Part shown: one piece after another, positions 1 through 8,110 of the stretch
Layout of the letters: the number at the start of each line of letters is the position of its first letter
Position numbering within the stretch: position 1 is the stretch's first letter
Assembly (NCBI RefSeq): GCF_025971925.1
Contig: NZ_JAPDHV010000002.1
Coordinates: 368,003 to 432,002 of the forward strand
From: Chryseobacterium oryctis
GTDB lineage: Bacteria > Bacteroidota > Bacteroidia > Flavobacteriales > Weeksellaceae
DNA: 64,000 nucleotides
Direction: 5' to 3'
Program-made: the position numbers and the translations under genes
Notes under the pieces: generated by a model
Told to the model about the DNA's origin: nothing
The model's input: only the letters and a program-made list of their open reading frames with translations
The model's database searches: none

Positions 1-527
1 TTAGCTCTTGAAAAAAGATGATTTACAAAATTACAAGCAAAAACTGCAGTAAGGTGAATGTATTTTCTCTTTTCGTGAGTACTTTCCATTACATTTTCCG
101 ATACTTTTGAAGCTATCTCAAAAAGTATCTTTTTATCTTCTTCATTTTCAGTTTCTATGAAAAAAGGAATTTTTTTATATTCTAATTCTTTAGATTTTGA
201 AAATGTCTGTAAAGGATAAAAACTTGATTTTCTGTACTCCCCTACCAAAATTTCTTTTGGAAGCGAACCGGAAGTATGAGCAACTAGACAATTTTTTTTA
301 GAAATCAGTTTAGAGATTTCTTCCACAGAATTATCACTTACACAAATGATGTACAAATCTGCGTCTTCCAGTTTTTCTGATGAAAATGGGATATTTAATT
401 CTTCAGAAATTTTACTTAATTCTTTTTCGTTTCTTCCAAAAATTTGAACTAATGGAATTTTATTAAAAACGAAAGCTTTTGTGATATGATAGGCTACATT
501 TCCAGAGCCAATAATTACAATTTGCAT
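1..527 (-). CDS. Rossmann-like/DUF2520 domain protein, 3' end outside window
   Basis: The reading frame starts at the ATG complementary to 525-527 and stays open to the window edge, so only the first 175 or so residues are present. The N-terminus (MQIVIIGSGNVAYHITKAF) is a dinucleotide-binding Rossmann strand-loop-helix with a GxGNVA motif. The next segment reads like the Rossmann-like plus DUF2520 family, which is distantly related to pyrroline-5-carboxylate reductase and F420-dependent NADP oxidoreductases; I infer NAD(P) binding. The substrate is unknown. It is divergent from the sigma-factor gene at 717. The family call comes from motif and fold resemblance only. Confidence 0.75.
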   Translation of the reverse strand, partial: MQIVIIGSGNVAYHITKAFVFNKIPLVQIFGRNEKELSKISEELNIPFSSEKLEDADLYIICVSDNSVEEISKLISKKNCLVAHTSGSLPKEILVGEYRKSSFYPLQTFSKSKELEYKKIPFFIETENEEDKKILFEIASKVSENVMESTHEKRKYIHLTAVFACNFVNHLFSRA

Positions 528-658
528 ATAACAAATATAAGGCTTTGTGTTGAGTTTAAAGGATATGAGGACTAGTAATTTTTTAATTTCTTCATTGTAC
601 AAAGTTTAGGTTGTATAACGTAACTTATTGATATTATTTTTAATATTTGGACTAAAAA

Positions 659-691
659 TTGAATAAGTAATTTAACTTTTAGATATTTTTG
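659..691 (+). promoter_or_regulatory. Bacteroidota-type promoter for the ECF sigma operon
   Basis: TTG at 659-661 and TATTTTTG at 684-691 match the -33 (TTG/TTTG) and -7 (TAnnTTTG) elements with 22 bp between them. Transcription would begin about 20 bases before the ATG at 717. Confidence 0.55.
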
Positions 692-716
692 TAATCCAAA
701 ACATTGAAAGCATCTT

Positions 717-1268
717 ATGAAGATTAAGGACACGGAAATTATTTCGTTGATGCAAAACCCACGTACTCAGGAAAAAGGAGTTCGCGCGTTGATGGATGCT
801 TATCAGAGTAGATTGTATTGGCACATCAGACGCATTATTGTTGATGGAGATCTTGCTCAGGATACTTTGCAGGAAACATTTATAAAAGCTTATCAGAATT
901 TTCACCAGTTTAAAAATGATAGTCAATTGTATACTTGGTTGTACAGAATTGCAACCAATGAAGCATTGCAACAGATAAATAAGCTGAAGAAAATGCAAAA
1001 AACTGACGAAGATCCGGAATATTATATGCAGAATCTTGTCGCAGATAATACGGAAGAAGATGCCGAAGAAATACAAATCTTGTTACAGAATGCTATACAA
1101 AGCCTGCCCGAAAAGCAGAAACTGGTATTTATGATGCGGTATTATGATGATTTACCTTACGAAGAAATATCTAAAATTGTTGATATGTCGGTAGGAACTT
1201 TAAAGACAAATTATCATTATGCTAAACAGAAAATTGAAGAATATTTAAAAGAAAATTACGAAAGATAA
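717..1268 (+). CDS. RNA polymerase sigma factor, ECF (sigma-70) family
   Basis: A 183-residue protein of normal ECF length that directs core RNA polymerase to a specific promoter set. Region 2 spans about residues 20-90, with the segment GDLAQDTLQETFIKAYQNF and the following WLYRIATNEA that contact the -10 region. Region 4 spans about 125-178, with SLPEKQKLVFMMRYYDDL and a helix-turn-helix around PYEEISKIVDMSVGTLKTN. The next two genes (a single-pass membrane protein and a secreted protein) follow within 20 bases, as in sigma/anti-sigma units. No extra C-terminal domain is visible. Its regulon cannot be told from the sequence. Confidence 0.93.
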   Translation: MKIKDTEIISLMQNPRTQEKGVRALMDAYQSRLYWHIRRIIVDGDLAQDTLQETFIKAYQNFHQFKNDSQLYTWLYRIATNEALQQINKLKKMQKTDEDPEYYMQNLVADNTEEDAEEIQILLQNAIQSLPEKQKLVFMMRYYDDLPYEEISKIVDMSVGTLKTNYHYAKQKIEEYLKENYER

Positions 1269-1286
1269 TTTTTGAAAGACTTAGAA

Positions 1287-1826
1287 ATGAAAGAGTTCGA
1301 CCTAGAAAAACTTGAACGTAAAAATATTTACAAGGTTCCTGATAATTTGTTTGAAAATATTCAGGAAAGAGTAATGAATGATGTGAAAGCAAAGAAAAAA
1401 GCTCCTATATTTAAATTGAGCTGGGCTTATGCTGTAGCTGCATCATTGGCTTTGATTTTTGGAGTAGTTTTTGTTTACAACTCTGATGGTAGTTCAGCAA
1501 ATACAGGAAATATGCAAGGGACCTATGCTTTGAACAGTCAAGAGCCAAAAACGGAAAGCGAAATTGCTTATGAAACTTTAAAATCTGATTTGAATTCTAT
1601 TGAAAATAATCAAATAGCTGATAATCAGAAAAGTAAAGAAACTTTTGATACAAAAAGTAACATTGAAGAGAAAATTAAAACTAAAACAAATAATCAAACA
1701 GTAAAAACTGTTTCAAAACAAAATGAAATTCAAATGAATGAGTATCTGGATTCTTTCTCAAACTCTGAAATTGCAGAGTTGGCAAGTAATTCAACCCAAG
1801 ATGTTTATTTGGATTTATACAATTAA
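1287..1826 (+). CDS. Membrane-anchored anti-sigma-like protein
   Basis: A 179-residue protein from the ATG at 1287; a TTG at 1272 in the same frame would add five residues. The first 45 residues are charged and cytoplasmic-like and include an 'IYKVPDNLFENIQERV' segment. A single transmembrane helix follows (WAYAVAASLALIFGVVFVY). The rest is a Ser/Asn/Lys-rich, low-complexity periplasmic region. The order sigma factor then one-pass membrane protein suggests an anti-sigma factor or co-regulator. No zinc-binding anti-sigma motif (HxxxCxxC) is present, so the role is inferred from context only. Translation is probably coupled to the sigma gene, which ends at 1268. Confidence 0.72.
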   Translation: MKEFDLEKLERKNIYKVPDNLFENIQERVMNDVKAKKKAPIFKLSWAYAVAASLALIFGVVFVYNSDGSSANTGNMQGTYALNSQEPKTESEIAYETLKSDLNSIENNQIADNQKSKETFDTKSNIEEKIKTKTNNQTVKTVSKQNEIQMNEYLDSFSNSEIAELASNSTQDVYLDLYN

Positions 1827-1835
1827 TAAAGAAAG

Positions 1836-2345
1836 ATGAAAAAGATATTATTTACATTTTTAATTATTTATGGTTTTGGTTTAAATGCCCAAAGGTCAGA
1901 TTATGATTGGAAAAAGATGGATCCTAAACAAAGAAAAGAAGTAATAAACAACCTTTCTCCAGAAGAAAGAAAAGAACTTCTTACCAGATTTAGGAACAAT
2001 ATGGTGATGGATAATCTTAATGTTGACCCAAAGGATAAAGATGAGTTTACTCAACTTTATAATGAATATTTGGAAAATCAAAAACAAATTAAAAGTCAGT
2101 TTAATTCCAATTTTAATCCTGAAACATTATCTGATGAAGAAGCTAAGGTTAAATTACAACAAAGCTTTGATGTTGGCCAGAAATTATTAGATAACAGAAA
2201 AAAATATGCTGATAAAATGCAGCAGGTAATTCCTTGTCAGAAAGTTTTGAAATTATTTCAATCAGAAGGCATGATGAGAGATAAAATGAACGAAAGAAAA
2301 CCTCATGGGAAACCAAATGCTTCAAAACCTAGACAAAACCCATAA
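1836..2345 (+). CDS. Small secreted protein, Spy/CpxP-like (LTXXQ-type)
   Basis: A 169-residue protein with a signal peptide (MKKILFTFLIIYGFGLNA, cleavage before QRS). The mature part is highly charged and helical. The repeated pattern 'PEERKELLTRFR...' and the long Gln/Lys helices resemble periplasmic chaperone/sensor proteins of the CpxP/Spy type. The C-terminus is a basic, Pro/Asn-rich tail. It is the third gene of the sigma/anti-sigma operon, so it may be an extracytoplasmic sensor or effector of that sigma factor. This is inference; no catalytic motif is visible. Confidence 0.7.
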   Translation: MKKILFTFLIIYGFGLNAQRSDYDWKKMDPKQRKEVINNLSPEERKELLTRFRNNMVMDNLNVDPKDKDEFTQLYNEYLENQKQIKSQFNSNFNPETLSDEEAKVKLQQSFDVGQKLLDNRKKYADKMQQVIPCQKVLKLFQSEGMMRDKMNERKPHGKPNASKPRQNP

Positions 2346-2367
2346 TAGTTTATTTTTTTAATGTTGG

Positions 2368-2400
2368 ACGACTCTTACAATTATTTTGTGAGAGTCGTTT
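2368..2400 (+). terminator. Rho-independent terminator after the sigma operon
   Basis: A 12-bp hairpin with one G-T pair (ACGACTCTTACA at 2368-2379 against TGTGAGAGTCGT at 2387-2398) is followed by Ts. It lies 23 bp after the stop codon at 2345. Confidence 0.75.
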
Positions 2401-2474
2401 AATTTATGATTGATTAGATTAAAATAAACTTATACAGACTTAAAATAAGAATGACAATATCTCTCACATTTTTT

Positions 2475-2482
2475 TATCTTTG
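2475..2482 (+). promoter_or_regulatory. -7 promoter element of lepA
   Basis: TATCTTTG matches TAnnTTTG and lies 19 bp before the lepA ATG. No good TTTG was seen at the -33 position. Confidence 0.5.
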
Positions 2483-2501
2483 CAAATTACATAGTTCTTA
2501 A

Positions 2502-4298
2502 ATGAAAAACATACGAAATTTTTGCATAATCGCTCATATTGACCACGGTAAAAGTACTTTGGCAGATCGTCTTTTGGAGTATACCAATACAGTTTCTCAA
2601 AGAGAATTACAGGCTCAGACGCTGGATGATATGGATTTGGAGAAAGAACGCGGGATTACCATTAAATCTCACGCTATCCAGATGGATTATGAATACAAAG
2701 GAGAAAAATATATTTTAAACCTAATTGACACACCGGGACACGTAGATTTTTCTTATGAAGTCTCTCGTTCTATTGCTGCTTGTGAAGGTGCTCTTCTTAT
2801 TGTGGATGCTGCGCAAAGTATTCAGGCACAGACGATTAGTAATCTGTATTTAGCTTTGGAAAATGATTTGACAATTATTCCAATTTTAAATAAAATTGAC
2901 CTTCCTTCTGCAAATCCTGAAGAAGTAACCGATGAAATCATGAATTTGATCGGCTGTGAATACGAAGATGTATTAAGAGTTTCAGGGAAAACAGGAGAGG
3001 GTGTTCACAATTTATTAGAGCAAATTGTGGAAAGAATTCCTGCTCCGGTTGGTGAACCAGATGCTCCTCTTCAAGCTTTGATTTTTGATTCTGTTTACAA
3101 TCCTTTCAGAGGAATTGAAGCCTACTTCAAAGTTGTAAATGGAAGCATTAAAAAAGGAGAGAAAGTGAAATTCATGGCAACAGGTAAAACTTATGAAGCT
3201 GATGAAGTTGGAACTTTAAAATTGAAACAAGCTCCTAAAAAAGAGATTTTAACAGGAGATGTAGGATATATCATTTCCGGAATTAAAGATGCTCGAGAAG
3301 TAAAAGTAGGAGATACTATTACGACAACTGAAAATCCTGCTGAAGCACCAATTGAAGGTTTTGAAGAAGTAAAACCAATGGTTTTTGCAGGTATTTATCC
3401 TATTGATTCTGAAGATTTTGAAGAATTGAGGTTTTCTTTGGAAAAATTAAGACTTAATGATGCTTCTTTAGTTTTCGAACCGGAAAGTTCAGCTGCTCTT
3501 GGTTTTGGATTCCGTTGCGGATTCTTGGGAATGCTTCATATGGAGATTGTTCAGGAACGTTTGGATAGAGAATTTAACATGAACGTTATTACAACAGTTC
3601 CTAACGTATCATATCACGGGTATACTAAAAAGGAACCTGAAGTCCCGATTCTTATCAATAACCCATCAGAAATGATGGATCCTATGACAATGGATCGTGT
3701 GGAAGAACCTTATATCAAGGCTTCTATCATTACAAAATCTGATTTTGTAGGACCGGTAATGACCCTTTGTATTGAAAAAAGAGGAGAAATTGTAAATCAA
3801 AGTTATTTAACTTCAGATAGAGTAGAACTTATTTTCAATATGCCTTTGGCAGAAGTTGTTTTCGATTTCTATGACAGACTGAAATCTATTTCTAAAGGAT
3901 ATGCATCGTTTGATTATCATCCGATAGGTTTTAGAGCATCAAAATTGGTGAAAATGGATATCCTGATTAATGGTGATATGGTAGATGCTTTATCTTCATT
4001 AATTCATGATTCTAATGCCTATTCTATAGGTAAAAAAATGTGCGAGAAACTGAGAGAACTTATTCCAAGACAACAGTTTGATATCGCAGTACAAGCTGCT
4101 TTAGGAGCGAAAATTATTGCCAGAGAAACTATTAAAGCTTTAAGAAAGGACGTTACTGCGAAATGTTACGGAGGAGATATTTCAAGAAAAAGAAAACTTC
4201 TTGAGAAACAGAAAGAAGGTAAGAAAAAAATGAAGCAGATTGGTAGAGTAGAAGTACCACAATCGGCTTTCATGGCAGTTTTAAAACTAAACGATTAA
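2502..4298 (+). CDS. lepA: Elongation factor 4 (LepA), ribosome back-translocase
   Basis: A 598-residue translational GTPase of the usual LepA length. G1 is [10 protein letters not shown] (residues 11-20), G2 is in the RGIT region, G3 is [12 protein letters not shown], and G4 is [13 protein letters not shown]-like domains II, III and V follow, and then the LepA-specific C-terminal domain ending [17 protein letters not shown]...[11 protein letters not shown]. It acts on ribosomes during elongation and biogenesis, especially under stress. It is monocistronic, with its own -7 element and a terminator directly downstream. Nothing is missing or altered. Confidence 0.98.
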   Translation: MKNIRNFCIIAHIDHGKSTLADRLLEYTNTVSQRELQAQTLDDMDLEKERGITIKSHAIQMDYEYKGEKYILNLIDTPGHVDFSYEVSRSIAACEGALLIVDAAQSIQAQTISNLYLALENDLTIIPILNKIDLPSANPEEVTDEIMNLIGCEYEDVLRVSGKTGEGVHNLLEQIVERIPAPVGEPDAPLQALIFDSVYNPFRGIEAYFKVVNGSIKKGEKVKFMATGKTYEADEVGTLKLKQAPKKEILTGDVGYIISGIKDAREVKVGDTITTTENPAEAPIEGFEEVKPMVFAGIYPIDSEDFEELRFSLEKLRLNDASLVFEPESSAALGFGFRCGFLGMLHMEIVQERLDREFNMNVITTVPNVSYHGYTKKEPEVPILINNPSEMMDPMTMDRVEEPYIKASIITKSDFVGPVMTLCIEKRGEIVNQSYLTSDRVELIFNMPLAEVVFDFYDRLKSISKGYASFDYHPIGFRASKLVKMDILINGDMVDALSSLIHDSNAYSIGKKMCEKLRELIPRQQFDIAVQAALGAKIIARETIKALRKDVTAKCYGGDISRKRKLLEKQKEGKKKMKQIGRVEVPQSAFMAVLKLND

Positions 4299-4305
4299 TA
4301 TATAC

Positions 4306-4332
4306 AAAACCGGTAATTTTACCGGTTTTTTT
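4306..4332 (+). terminator. Rho-independent terminator of lepA
   Basis: AAAACCGGT (4306-4314) pairs with ACCGGTTTT (4321-4329) and a T-run follows. It begins eight bases after the lepA stop. Confidence 0.85.
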
Positions 4333-4375
4333 GTGTTTATGAATTAAATAGTTTTTTTTAATAGAATCTATGTTG

Positions 4376-4383
4376 TAATTTTG
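4376..4383 (+). promoter_or_regulatory. -7 promoter element of the Nudix regulator gene
   Basis: TAATTTTG matches TAnnTTTG. Its last two bases are the first two of the 17-bp palindromic operator at 4382, so a protein bound there would block polymerase. Confidence 0.6.
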
Positions 4384-4398
4384 TGTATTCATAACGCA
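4382..4398. promoter_or_regulatory. Candidate NrtR-type operator, copy 1
   Basis: TGTGTATTCATAACGCA is an imperfect 7-3-7 palindrome related to three copies at 5151, 5205 and 5332. It overlaps the -7 element and the start-site region of the Nudix regulator gene, which suggests autorepression. Confidence 0.7.
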
Positions 4399-4408
4399 AA
4401 ATAATATA

Positions 4409-5104
4409 ATGGATTCTCCAAAAAAATTACAGGATATAAAAGTGGCTGTAGACGCAGTTATTTTCGGATATTTTGATAAAAAAGACCTTCAAATTCTTTT
4501 AATAAAAAGGAATATCGAACCATTTAAAGGAGGTTGGGCTCTTCCTGGAGGACTTGTGTTGGATGATGAAAATCTTGAGGAAGCTGTAAGAAGAGAATTA
4601 TATGAAGAAGCAGGTATAAAGCCCGATTTTTTAGAACAACTATATACTTTTGGTAATGTGGGGAGAGATCCAAGAAATAGGGTGGTTTCTGTAGCTTATT
4701 TGGGGCTTGTGAATCCTTCTTATCATGAACTTTTTGCTGATTCTGACGCGGATGATGCAAAATGGTTTAGTGTCAATAAGCTTCCTAAATTGGCTTTTGA
4801 CCATCAAAATATTATTGATATTGCGCTGAAAAGACTTCGTACAAAAATTCAATACCAACCAATTGGTTTTAATCTTCTTAATGATGAATTTCCTTTCTCA
4901 GATCTTGAGAATCTTTATAAAACTATTGTAGGACAAGAAATTGACCGTAGAAATTTCCGGAAAAAAATAATGAGTTACGGACTTCTTAATGAAACAAATA
5001 ATGTGAAAAAAGAAGGAAGTGGAAGACCAGGAAAGCTATTTACTTTTAATCAGGAGAAATACAAAGAACTTGAAGAGCAAGGATTTTATTTTGAAATAAA
5101 ATAA
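4409..5104 (+). CDS. Nudix/winged-helix transcriptional regulator (NrtR type)
   Basis: A 231-residue protein with two domains. Residues about 10-150 are a Nudix hydrolase fold with a complete Nudix box, G-x5-E-x7-REL-x-EE-x-GI (segment GLVLDDENLEEAVRRELYEE). Residues about 155-228 form a winged helix-turn-helix, including GSGRPGKLFTFNQEKYKEL. This arrangement is the NrtR family, in which ADP-ribose or a related compound binds the Nudix domain and releases DNA. Because the catalytic Glu/Arg residues are kept, it may also hydrolyse ADP-ribose. Its own promoter carries operator copy 1, and the ADP-ribose gene cluster that starts at 5363 carries three more. It is therefore the likely local regulator of that operon. 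The ligand is inferred, not shown. Confidence 0.88.
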   Translation: MDSPKKLQDIKVAVDAVIFGYFDKKDLQILLIKRNIEPFKGGWALPGGLVLDDENLEEAVRRELYEEAGIKPDFLEQLYTFGNVGRDPRNRVVSVAYLGLVNPSYHELFADSDADDAKWFSVNKLPKLAFDHQNIIDIALKRLRTKIQYQPIGFNLLNDEFPFSDLENLYKTIVGQEIDRRNFRKKIMSYGLLNETNNVKKEGSGRPGKLFTFNQEKYKELEEQGFYFEIK

Positions 5105-5150
5105 ATGGATTATAATTTTTGTATCTGAAAATCAATTATTTATATTTATT

Positions 5151-5167
5151 AGTGTAAATTTAACACA
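5151..5167. promoter_or_regulatory. Candidate NrtR-type operator, copy 2
   Basis: AGTGTAAATTTAACACA matches the 17-bp palindrome. It lies seven bases upstream of the TTTG -33 element at 5174 of the ADP-ribose operon promoter. Confidence 0.7.
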
Positions 5168-5173
5168 AATAAA

Positions 5174-5206
5174 TTTGCTTAATAAAATTATATTCACTTA
5201 AATTTG
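5174..5206 (+). promoter_or_regulatory. Promoter of the ADP-ribose operon
   Basis: TTTG at 5174-5177 and TAAATTTG at 5199-5206 are 21 bp apart, a good Bacteroidota promoter. The 5' leader would be about 150 nt. A second possible -7 element, TAAATTTG at 5170-5177, overlaps the -33 box. Confidence 0.65.
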
Positions 5207-5221
5207 TGTAAAAATAACGCA
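5205..5221. promoter_or_regulatory. Candidate NrtR-type operator, copy 3
   Basis: TGTGTAAAAATAACGCA is the best copy of the palindrome. It shares two bases with the end of the -7 element TAAATTTG, exactly the register seen for copy 1, so it should repress the operon. Confidence 0.75.
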
Positions 5222-5331
5222 ATGATAGTTCAAATGATGTTAATTGAATTCATGTTCTATCACTCTTTAGAAGAAATTTAAGTCTAAAATAATTTGCTGT
5301 AAATTATTGAGAAACTATGCAATTTTTAATT

Positions 5332-5348
5332 AGCGTAAAAACAACACA
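5332..5348. promoter_or_regulatory. Candidate NrtR-type operator, copy 4
   Basis: AGCGTAAAAACAACACA lies in the leader, 14 bases before the first ATG of the operon at 5363. It is 110 bp from copy 3, which would allow looping or a roadblock. It could also belong to an unrecognised second promoter. Confidence 0.65.
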
Positions 5349-5362
5349 AATAAAAATAAAAT

Positions 5363-5698
5363 ATGGAAGAAGAAATAAAACCCAGATTTATTGATGCATT
5401 AAAAAGAAATAATGATCAAATAAGAGAAGACCGTGCACAAACGATAGGAGAAGATGCAGAATTGATTTACAAACGTGTTGTGGAGGATATACAATTGAAA
5501 ATCAAAAGGCTTGAAAGAGAGCAGGAAGGTTTAATAGATATCAGCCCATTAGACAAAAACAGTTTAACATTTGCAGATTTCAACTCGGAGACATTTGTTC
5601 AGAAAGACATAGAATTATCATTAACAATCAGGAACTTAAATATTCAACTAGAAGTAACAAGAAAAAGATTTGAGTATTTATTTGGTAAAAAAATTTAG
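5363..5698 (+). CDS. Short coiled-coil protein, first gene of the ADP-ribose operon
   Basis: I do not recognise this 111-residue protein. It is acidic and basic in alternation, has no signal peptide or membrane segment, and is mostly predicted helix. Two heptad-like stretches (about residues 35-55, KRVVEDIQLKIKRLEREQ, and 80-108, NIQLEVTRKRFEYLF) suggest a coiled coil. It ends two bases before the vWA gene at 5701, so the two are translationally linked and perhaps partners. It follows directly after operator copy 4. No enzymatic motif is seen; an adaptor for the vWA protein is one possibility. Confidence 0.7.
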   Translation: MEEEIKPRFIDALKRNNDQIREDRAQTIGEDAELIYKRVVEDIQLKIKRLEREQEGLIDISPLDKNSLTFADFNSETFVQKDIELSLTIRNLNIQLEVTRKRFEYLFGKKI

Positions 5699-5700
5699 TT

Positions 5701-6555
5701 ATGGGAAGTACAAGATACGATATAGACGCTCGATATGACAGAGCAAGAAGAGAAGGCTACGCTTATAAAAGTGCCAGTGAAATTTTCACTCAGAATGCCA
5801 AGAGAATGGCTCACGAATCCATGAATCCTAAAGGAATATCTTTCAGAGAAGCCAGAGATTCATCTGTTCATCCCAATTCGTTTCCTGTAATTTTAGGATT
5901 GGATGTAACAGGAAGTATGGGACATATACCTCATGAACTCATCAAAGAAGGCTTGCCAAAATTAATGGGAGGAATTATTCAGGAAGGAGTTCCTGATACA
6001 GCTCTTTTATTTTTAGGAATTGGTGACCATGAATGCGATAATTATCCTTTACAAGTAGGGCAATTTGAATCTGGAGATGCAGAATTGGATATGTGGCTTA
6101 CCCGTACTTATATAGAGTCGGGAGGAGGGGGAAATACCGGAGAAAGTTATCTTTTGGCTTGGTATTTTGCTGCTTTTCATACTAAAACCGATGCTTGGGA
6201 AAAAAGAAACCAAAAAGGATTGTTATTTACCATTGGAGATGAACCTTGTTTGAAAGTGCTTCCTGCTTCAGCTATTAGAGAAATTATGGATACAGGACAG
6301 CAAACGTATACACACACAGAATTATTGGAAGCTGTAAAAAAACGATACGACGTTTATCATATCAGTGTTTTACATTCTGACCAGGCGATTCAAGCAAACA
6401 AAGGCTGGAAAGATTTATTGGGACAGAATTGCCTGTCAATTGAAGACTATCGCGATGTTCCAACAGTAATTAAAAATGTGGTTTGCAGAAAATTTAAAAA
6501 TGAAATTTCCGAAACAAATGATTGGAAAGGATTAAATAATATTCAAATGCTTTAA
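5701..6555 (+). CDS. von Willebrand factor A-domain protein of the ADP-ribose operon
   Basis: A 284-residue soluble protein. After a basic N-terminus of about 60 residues comes a vWA core with a MIDAS-like motif GLDVTGSMG (Asp68, Thr70, Ser72). Further metal-site candidates are a Gly-rich GGGGNTGES segment near residue 145 and FTIGDEP near 180. There is no signal peptide or transmembrane helix, so it is cytoplasmic. Such vWA proteins usually form metal-dependent protein contacts, often with AAA+ ATPases, but no ATPase lies nearby. It sits between the coiled-coil gene (2-base gap) and the adenylosuccinate-synthetase-like gene (3-base gap). Its role in ADP-ribose chemistry is unknown. Confidence 0.82.
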   Translation: MGSTRYDIDARYDRARREGYAYKSASEIFTQNAKRMAHESMNPKGISFREARDSSVHPNSFPVILGLDVTGSMGHIPHELIKEGLPKLMGGIIQEGVPDTALLFLGIGDHECDNYPLQVGQFESGDAELDMWLTRTYIESGGGGNTGESYLLAWYFAAFHTKTDAWEKRNQKGLLFTIGDEPCLKVLPASAIREIMDTGQQTYTHTELLEAVKKRYDVYHISVLHSDQAIQANKGWKDLLGQNCLSIEDYRDVPTVIKNVVCRKFKNEISETNDWKGLNNIQML

Positions 6556-6558
6556 AAA

Positions 6559-7629
6559 ATGAAAACAGCACAAATAATTATAGGCTTAGGTTTTGGTGAT
6601 GAGGGAAAAGGTATCACTACAGATTTTTTGGCTCAACAAAATCCTGAGTCTGTAGTTATTAGGTTTTCGGGAGGCCAACAGGCTGCACATACTGTGATGA
6701 TTGATGATAGAAAACACGTTCATTCGAGCTTTGCAAGTGGAGCGTTGAGAGGTTTACCTTCTTATTTTACAGAACATTGTACCATTCATCCTACTTTTTT
6801 ATGGAACGAACTCAAAGAATTAAAAAAGAAAAATGGAAATATTGATTTACATATACATCCGCTAGCAAAGGTTACAACACCTTTTGATGTTTGGTATAAC
6901 AGAAAAAACACAAAAAATATAGAGCACGGAACGTGTGGGAAAGGAGTAGGAGCTACAATGAAAAGGAACGAAACTCCCTATAAACTATTTGCGGTTGATT
7001 TAATTGCTCCAAGACCAATGCTGATAGAAAAACTAAAAGGAATAGCCAATTATTACGGCATCGTTGATGGAACTGAAATTGAAGAAGAACTCAACTATTT
7101 CTTAGAGGCAATAGACCAAATAGAATGGAAAATAGAAGGATATAATTATCTGAAATCGTTTGATAATCTTATATTTGAAGGAAGTCAGGGTATTTTGCTT
7201 GATATGGATCATGGTGTTTTTCCTAACGTGACGTATGCTAAGACAACTTCAAAAAATGCTTATGAAGTTTGCCAATTGTTAAATATAGAAGACATAGAGT
7301 TATTTTACGTTACAAGAACTTATTCTACACGTCATGGAAATGGTTGGATGAGTAATGAAAAGCCTTTAGAACTAAAAAATAATGAAGAAGAAACCTGTAC
7401 TTTTAATGAATTTCAAAAGGATTTGCGTTTCGGAGATTTGGATTATAATTTATTGAATTATGCTTTGCAGTTGGATGATGCTTATGTATTTGCAGAAAAA
7501 AAGAATCTTGTTGTAACATGTTTAGATCAGGTTGAAGAAGAATTTAAAATGGAAAAACTCAGAATAAAATTTGATGCTGTCTACGGTTCTTATTCTCCAT
7601 ATTCAAAAGATTTTAAAAGAATTTATTAA
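6559..7629 (+). CDS. Short adenylosuccinate synthetase paralogue (PurA-like)
   Basis: PurA joins IMP and aspartate using GTP. This 356-residue protein keeps the family P-loop GFGDEGKG with the catalytic-base Asp14, and a GGQQAAHTV segment with His45 where PurA has GGNAGHTV. It also keeps FEGSQGILLDMDHG and a TRHGNG segment in place of TRVGNGP. It is about 70 residues shorter than ordinary bacterial PurA (about 430), closer to archaeal and phage PurZ-like forms. The Asn-to-Gln and Gly-to-Ala changes around the IMP/GTP site suggest a shifted substrate. It lies inside an operon of ADP-ribose enzymes with none of the purine-pathway genes, so it is probably not the housekeeping PurA. Actual activity is unknown. 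Confidence 0.85.
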   Translation: MKTAQIIIGLGFGDEGKGITTDFLAQQNPESVVIRFSGGQQAAHTVMIDDRKHVHSSFASGALRGLPSYFTEHCTIHPTFLWNELKELKKKNGNIDLHIHPLAKVTTPFDVWYNRKNTKNIEHGTCGKGVGATMKRNETPYKLFAVDLIAPRPMLIEKLKGIANYYGIVDGTEIEEELNYFLEAIDQIEWKIEGYNYLKSFDNLIFEGSQGILLDMDHGVFPNVTYAKTTSKNAYEVCQLLNIEDIELFYVTRTYSTRHGNGWMSNEKPLELKNNEEETCTFNEFQKDLRFGDLDYNLLNYALQLDDAYVFAEKKNLVVTCLDQVEEEFKMEKLRIKFDAVYGSYSPYSKDFKRIY

Positions 7630-7636
7630 AAAAGAA

Positions 7637-8107
7637 ATGAAAACAATACACTACTTAAAAGGAGATGCAACAGCTCCAAAAGTTTACGGAAATAAAATTA
7701 TTACTCATATCTGTAATGATGTTGGAGGATGGGGAAAAGGTTTTGTATTAGCAATTTCCAAAAGATGGAAAAATCCCGAAAGCGAATATAGAAATTGGTT
7801 TAAAAAAGGAGAAAATTTTAATCTTGGAGAAATTCAACTGGTTTCCGTTGAAAATGATATTTGGGTTTGCAATATGATTGCCCAACATAAAATTACAACC
7901 CACACAAAAGTTCCGCCAATTAGATATGAAGCGGTTGAAAAATGTTTGGAAAAATTGGCTGATGAAGCACTAAAAATAAACGCAAGTATTCATATGCCAA
8001 GAATAGGATGTGGTTTGGCAGGAGGAAAATGGGAAGAGATAGAGAATATAATTTTTGAGACATTATTGAAAAACAATATTGATGTCTATGTCTATGATTT
8101 TGAATAG
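7637..8107 (+). CDS. Macrodomain protein, TARG1/Poa1 (ALC1-like) class
   Basis: A 156-residue single macrodomain. I chose the ATG at 7637, just after the previous stop at 7629; an in-frame ATG at 7571 would overlap the PurA-like gene by 59 bases. Motifs are LKGDAT (residues 8-12), HICNDVGGWGKGF (24-36), and MPRIGCGLAGGKWEEIE (120-136). These are typical of the class that contains human TARG1 and yeast Poa1p, which act on ADP-ribosyl esters or ADP-ribose 1''-phosphate. The Asp that TARG1 uses in the IGCGLD segment appears to be Ala here, so chemistry closer to Poa1, or ligand binding only, is possible. With KptA in the same operon, ADP-ribose 1''-phosphate processing is an attractive role. Confidence 0.87.
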   Translation: MKTIHYLKGDATAPKVYGNKIITHICNDVGGWGKGFVLAISKRWKNPESEYRNWFKKGENFNLGEIQLVSVENDIWVCNMIAQHKITTHTKVPPIRYEAVEKCLEKLADEALKINASIHMPRIGCGLAGGKWEEIENIIFETLLKNNIDVYVYDFE

Positions 8108-8110
8108 AAA

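Noticed and set aside
672..1076. Minus-strand frame opposite the ECF sigma gene
   Set aside because: Shadow of the sigma factor; Ile/Phe-rich composition is typical for antisense of AT-rich genes.
6559..7629. Phage PurZ (2-aminoadenine pathway) identity for the PurA-like protein
   Set aside because: PurZ proteins, as I recall them, replace the catalytic-base Asp. Here the GDEGKG Asp14 is kept and no phage genes are nearby. The call is kept as a short PurA paralogue.
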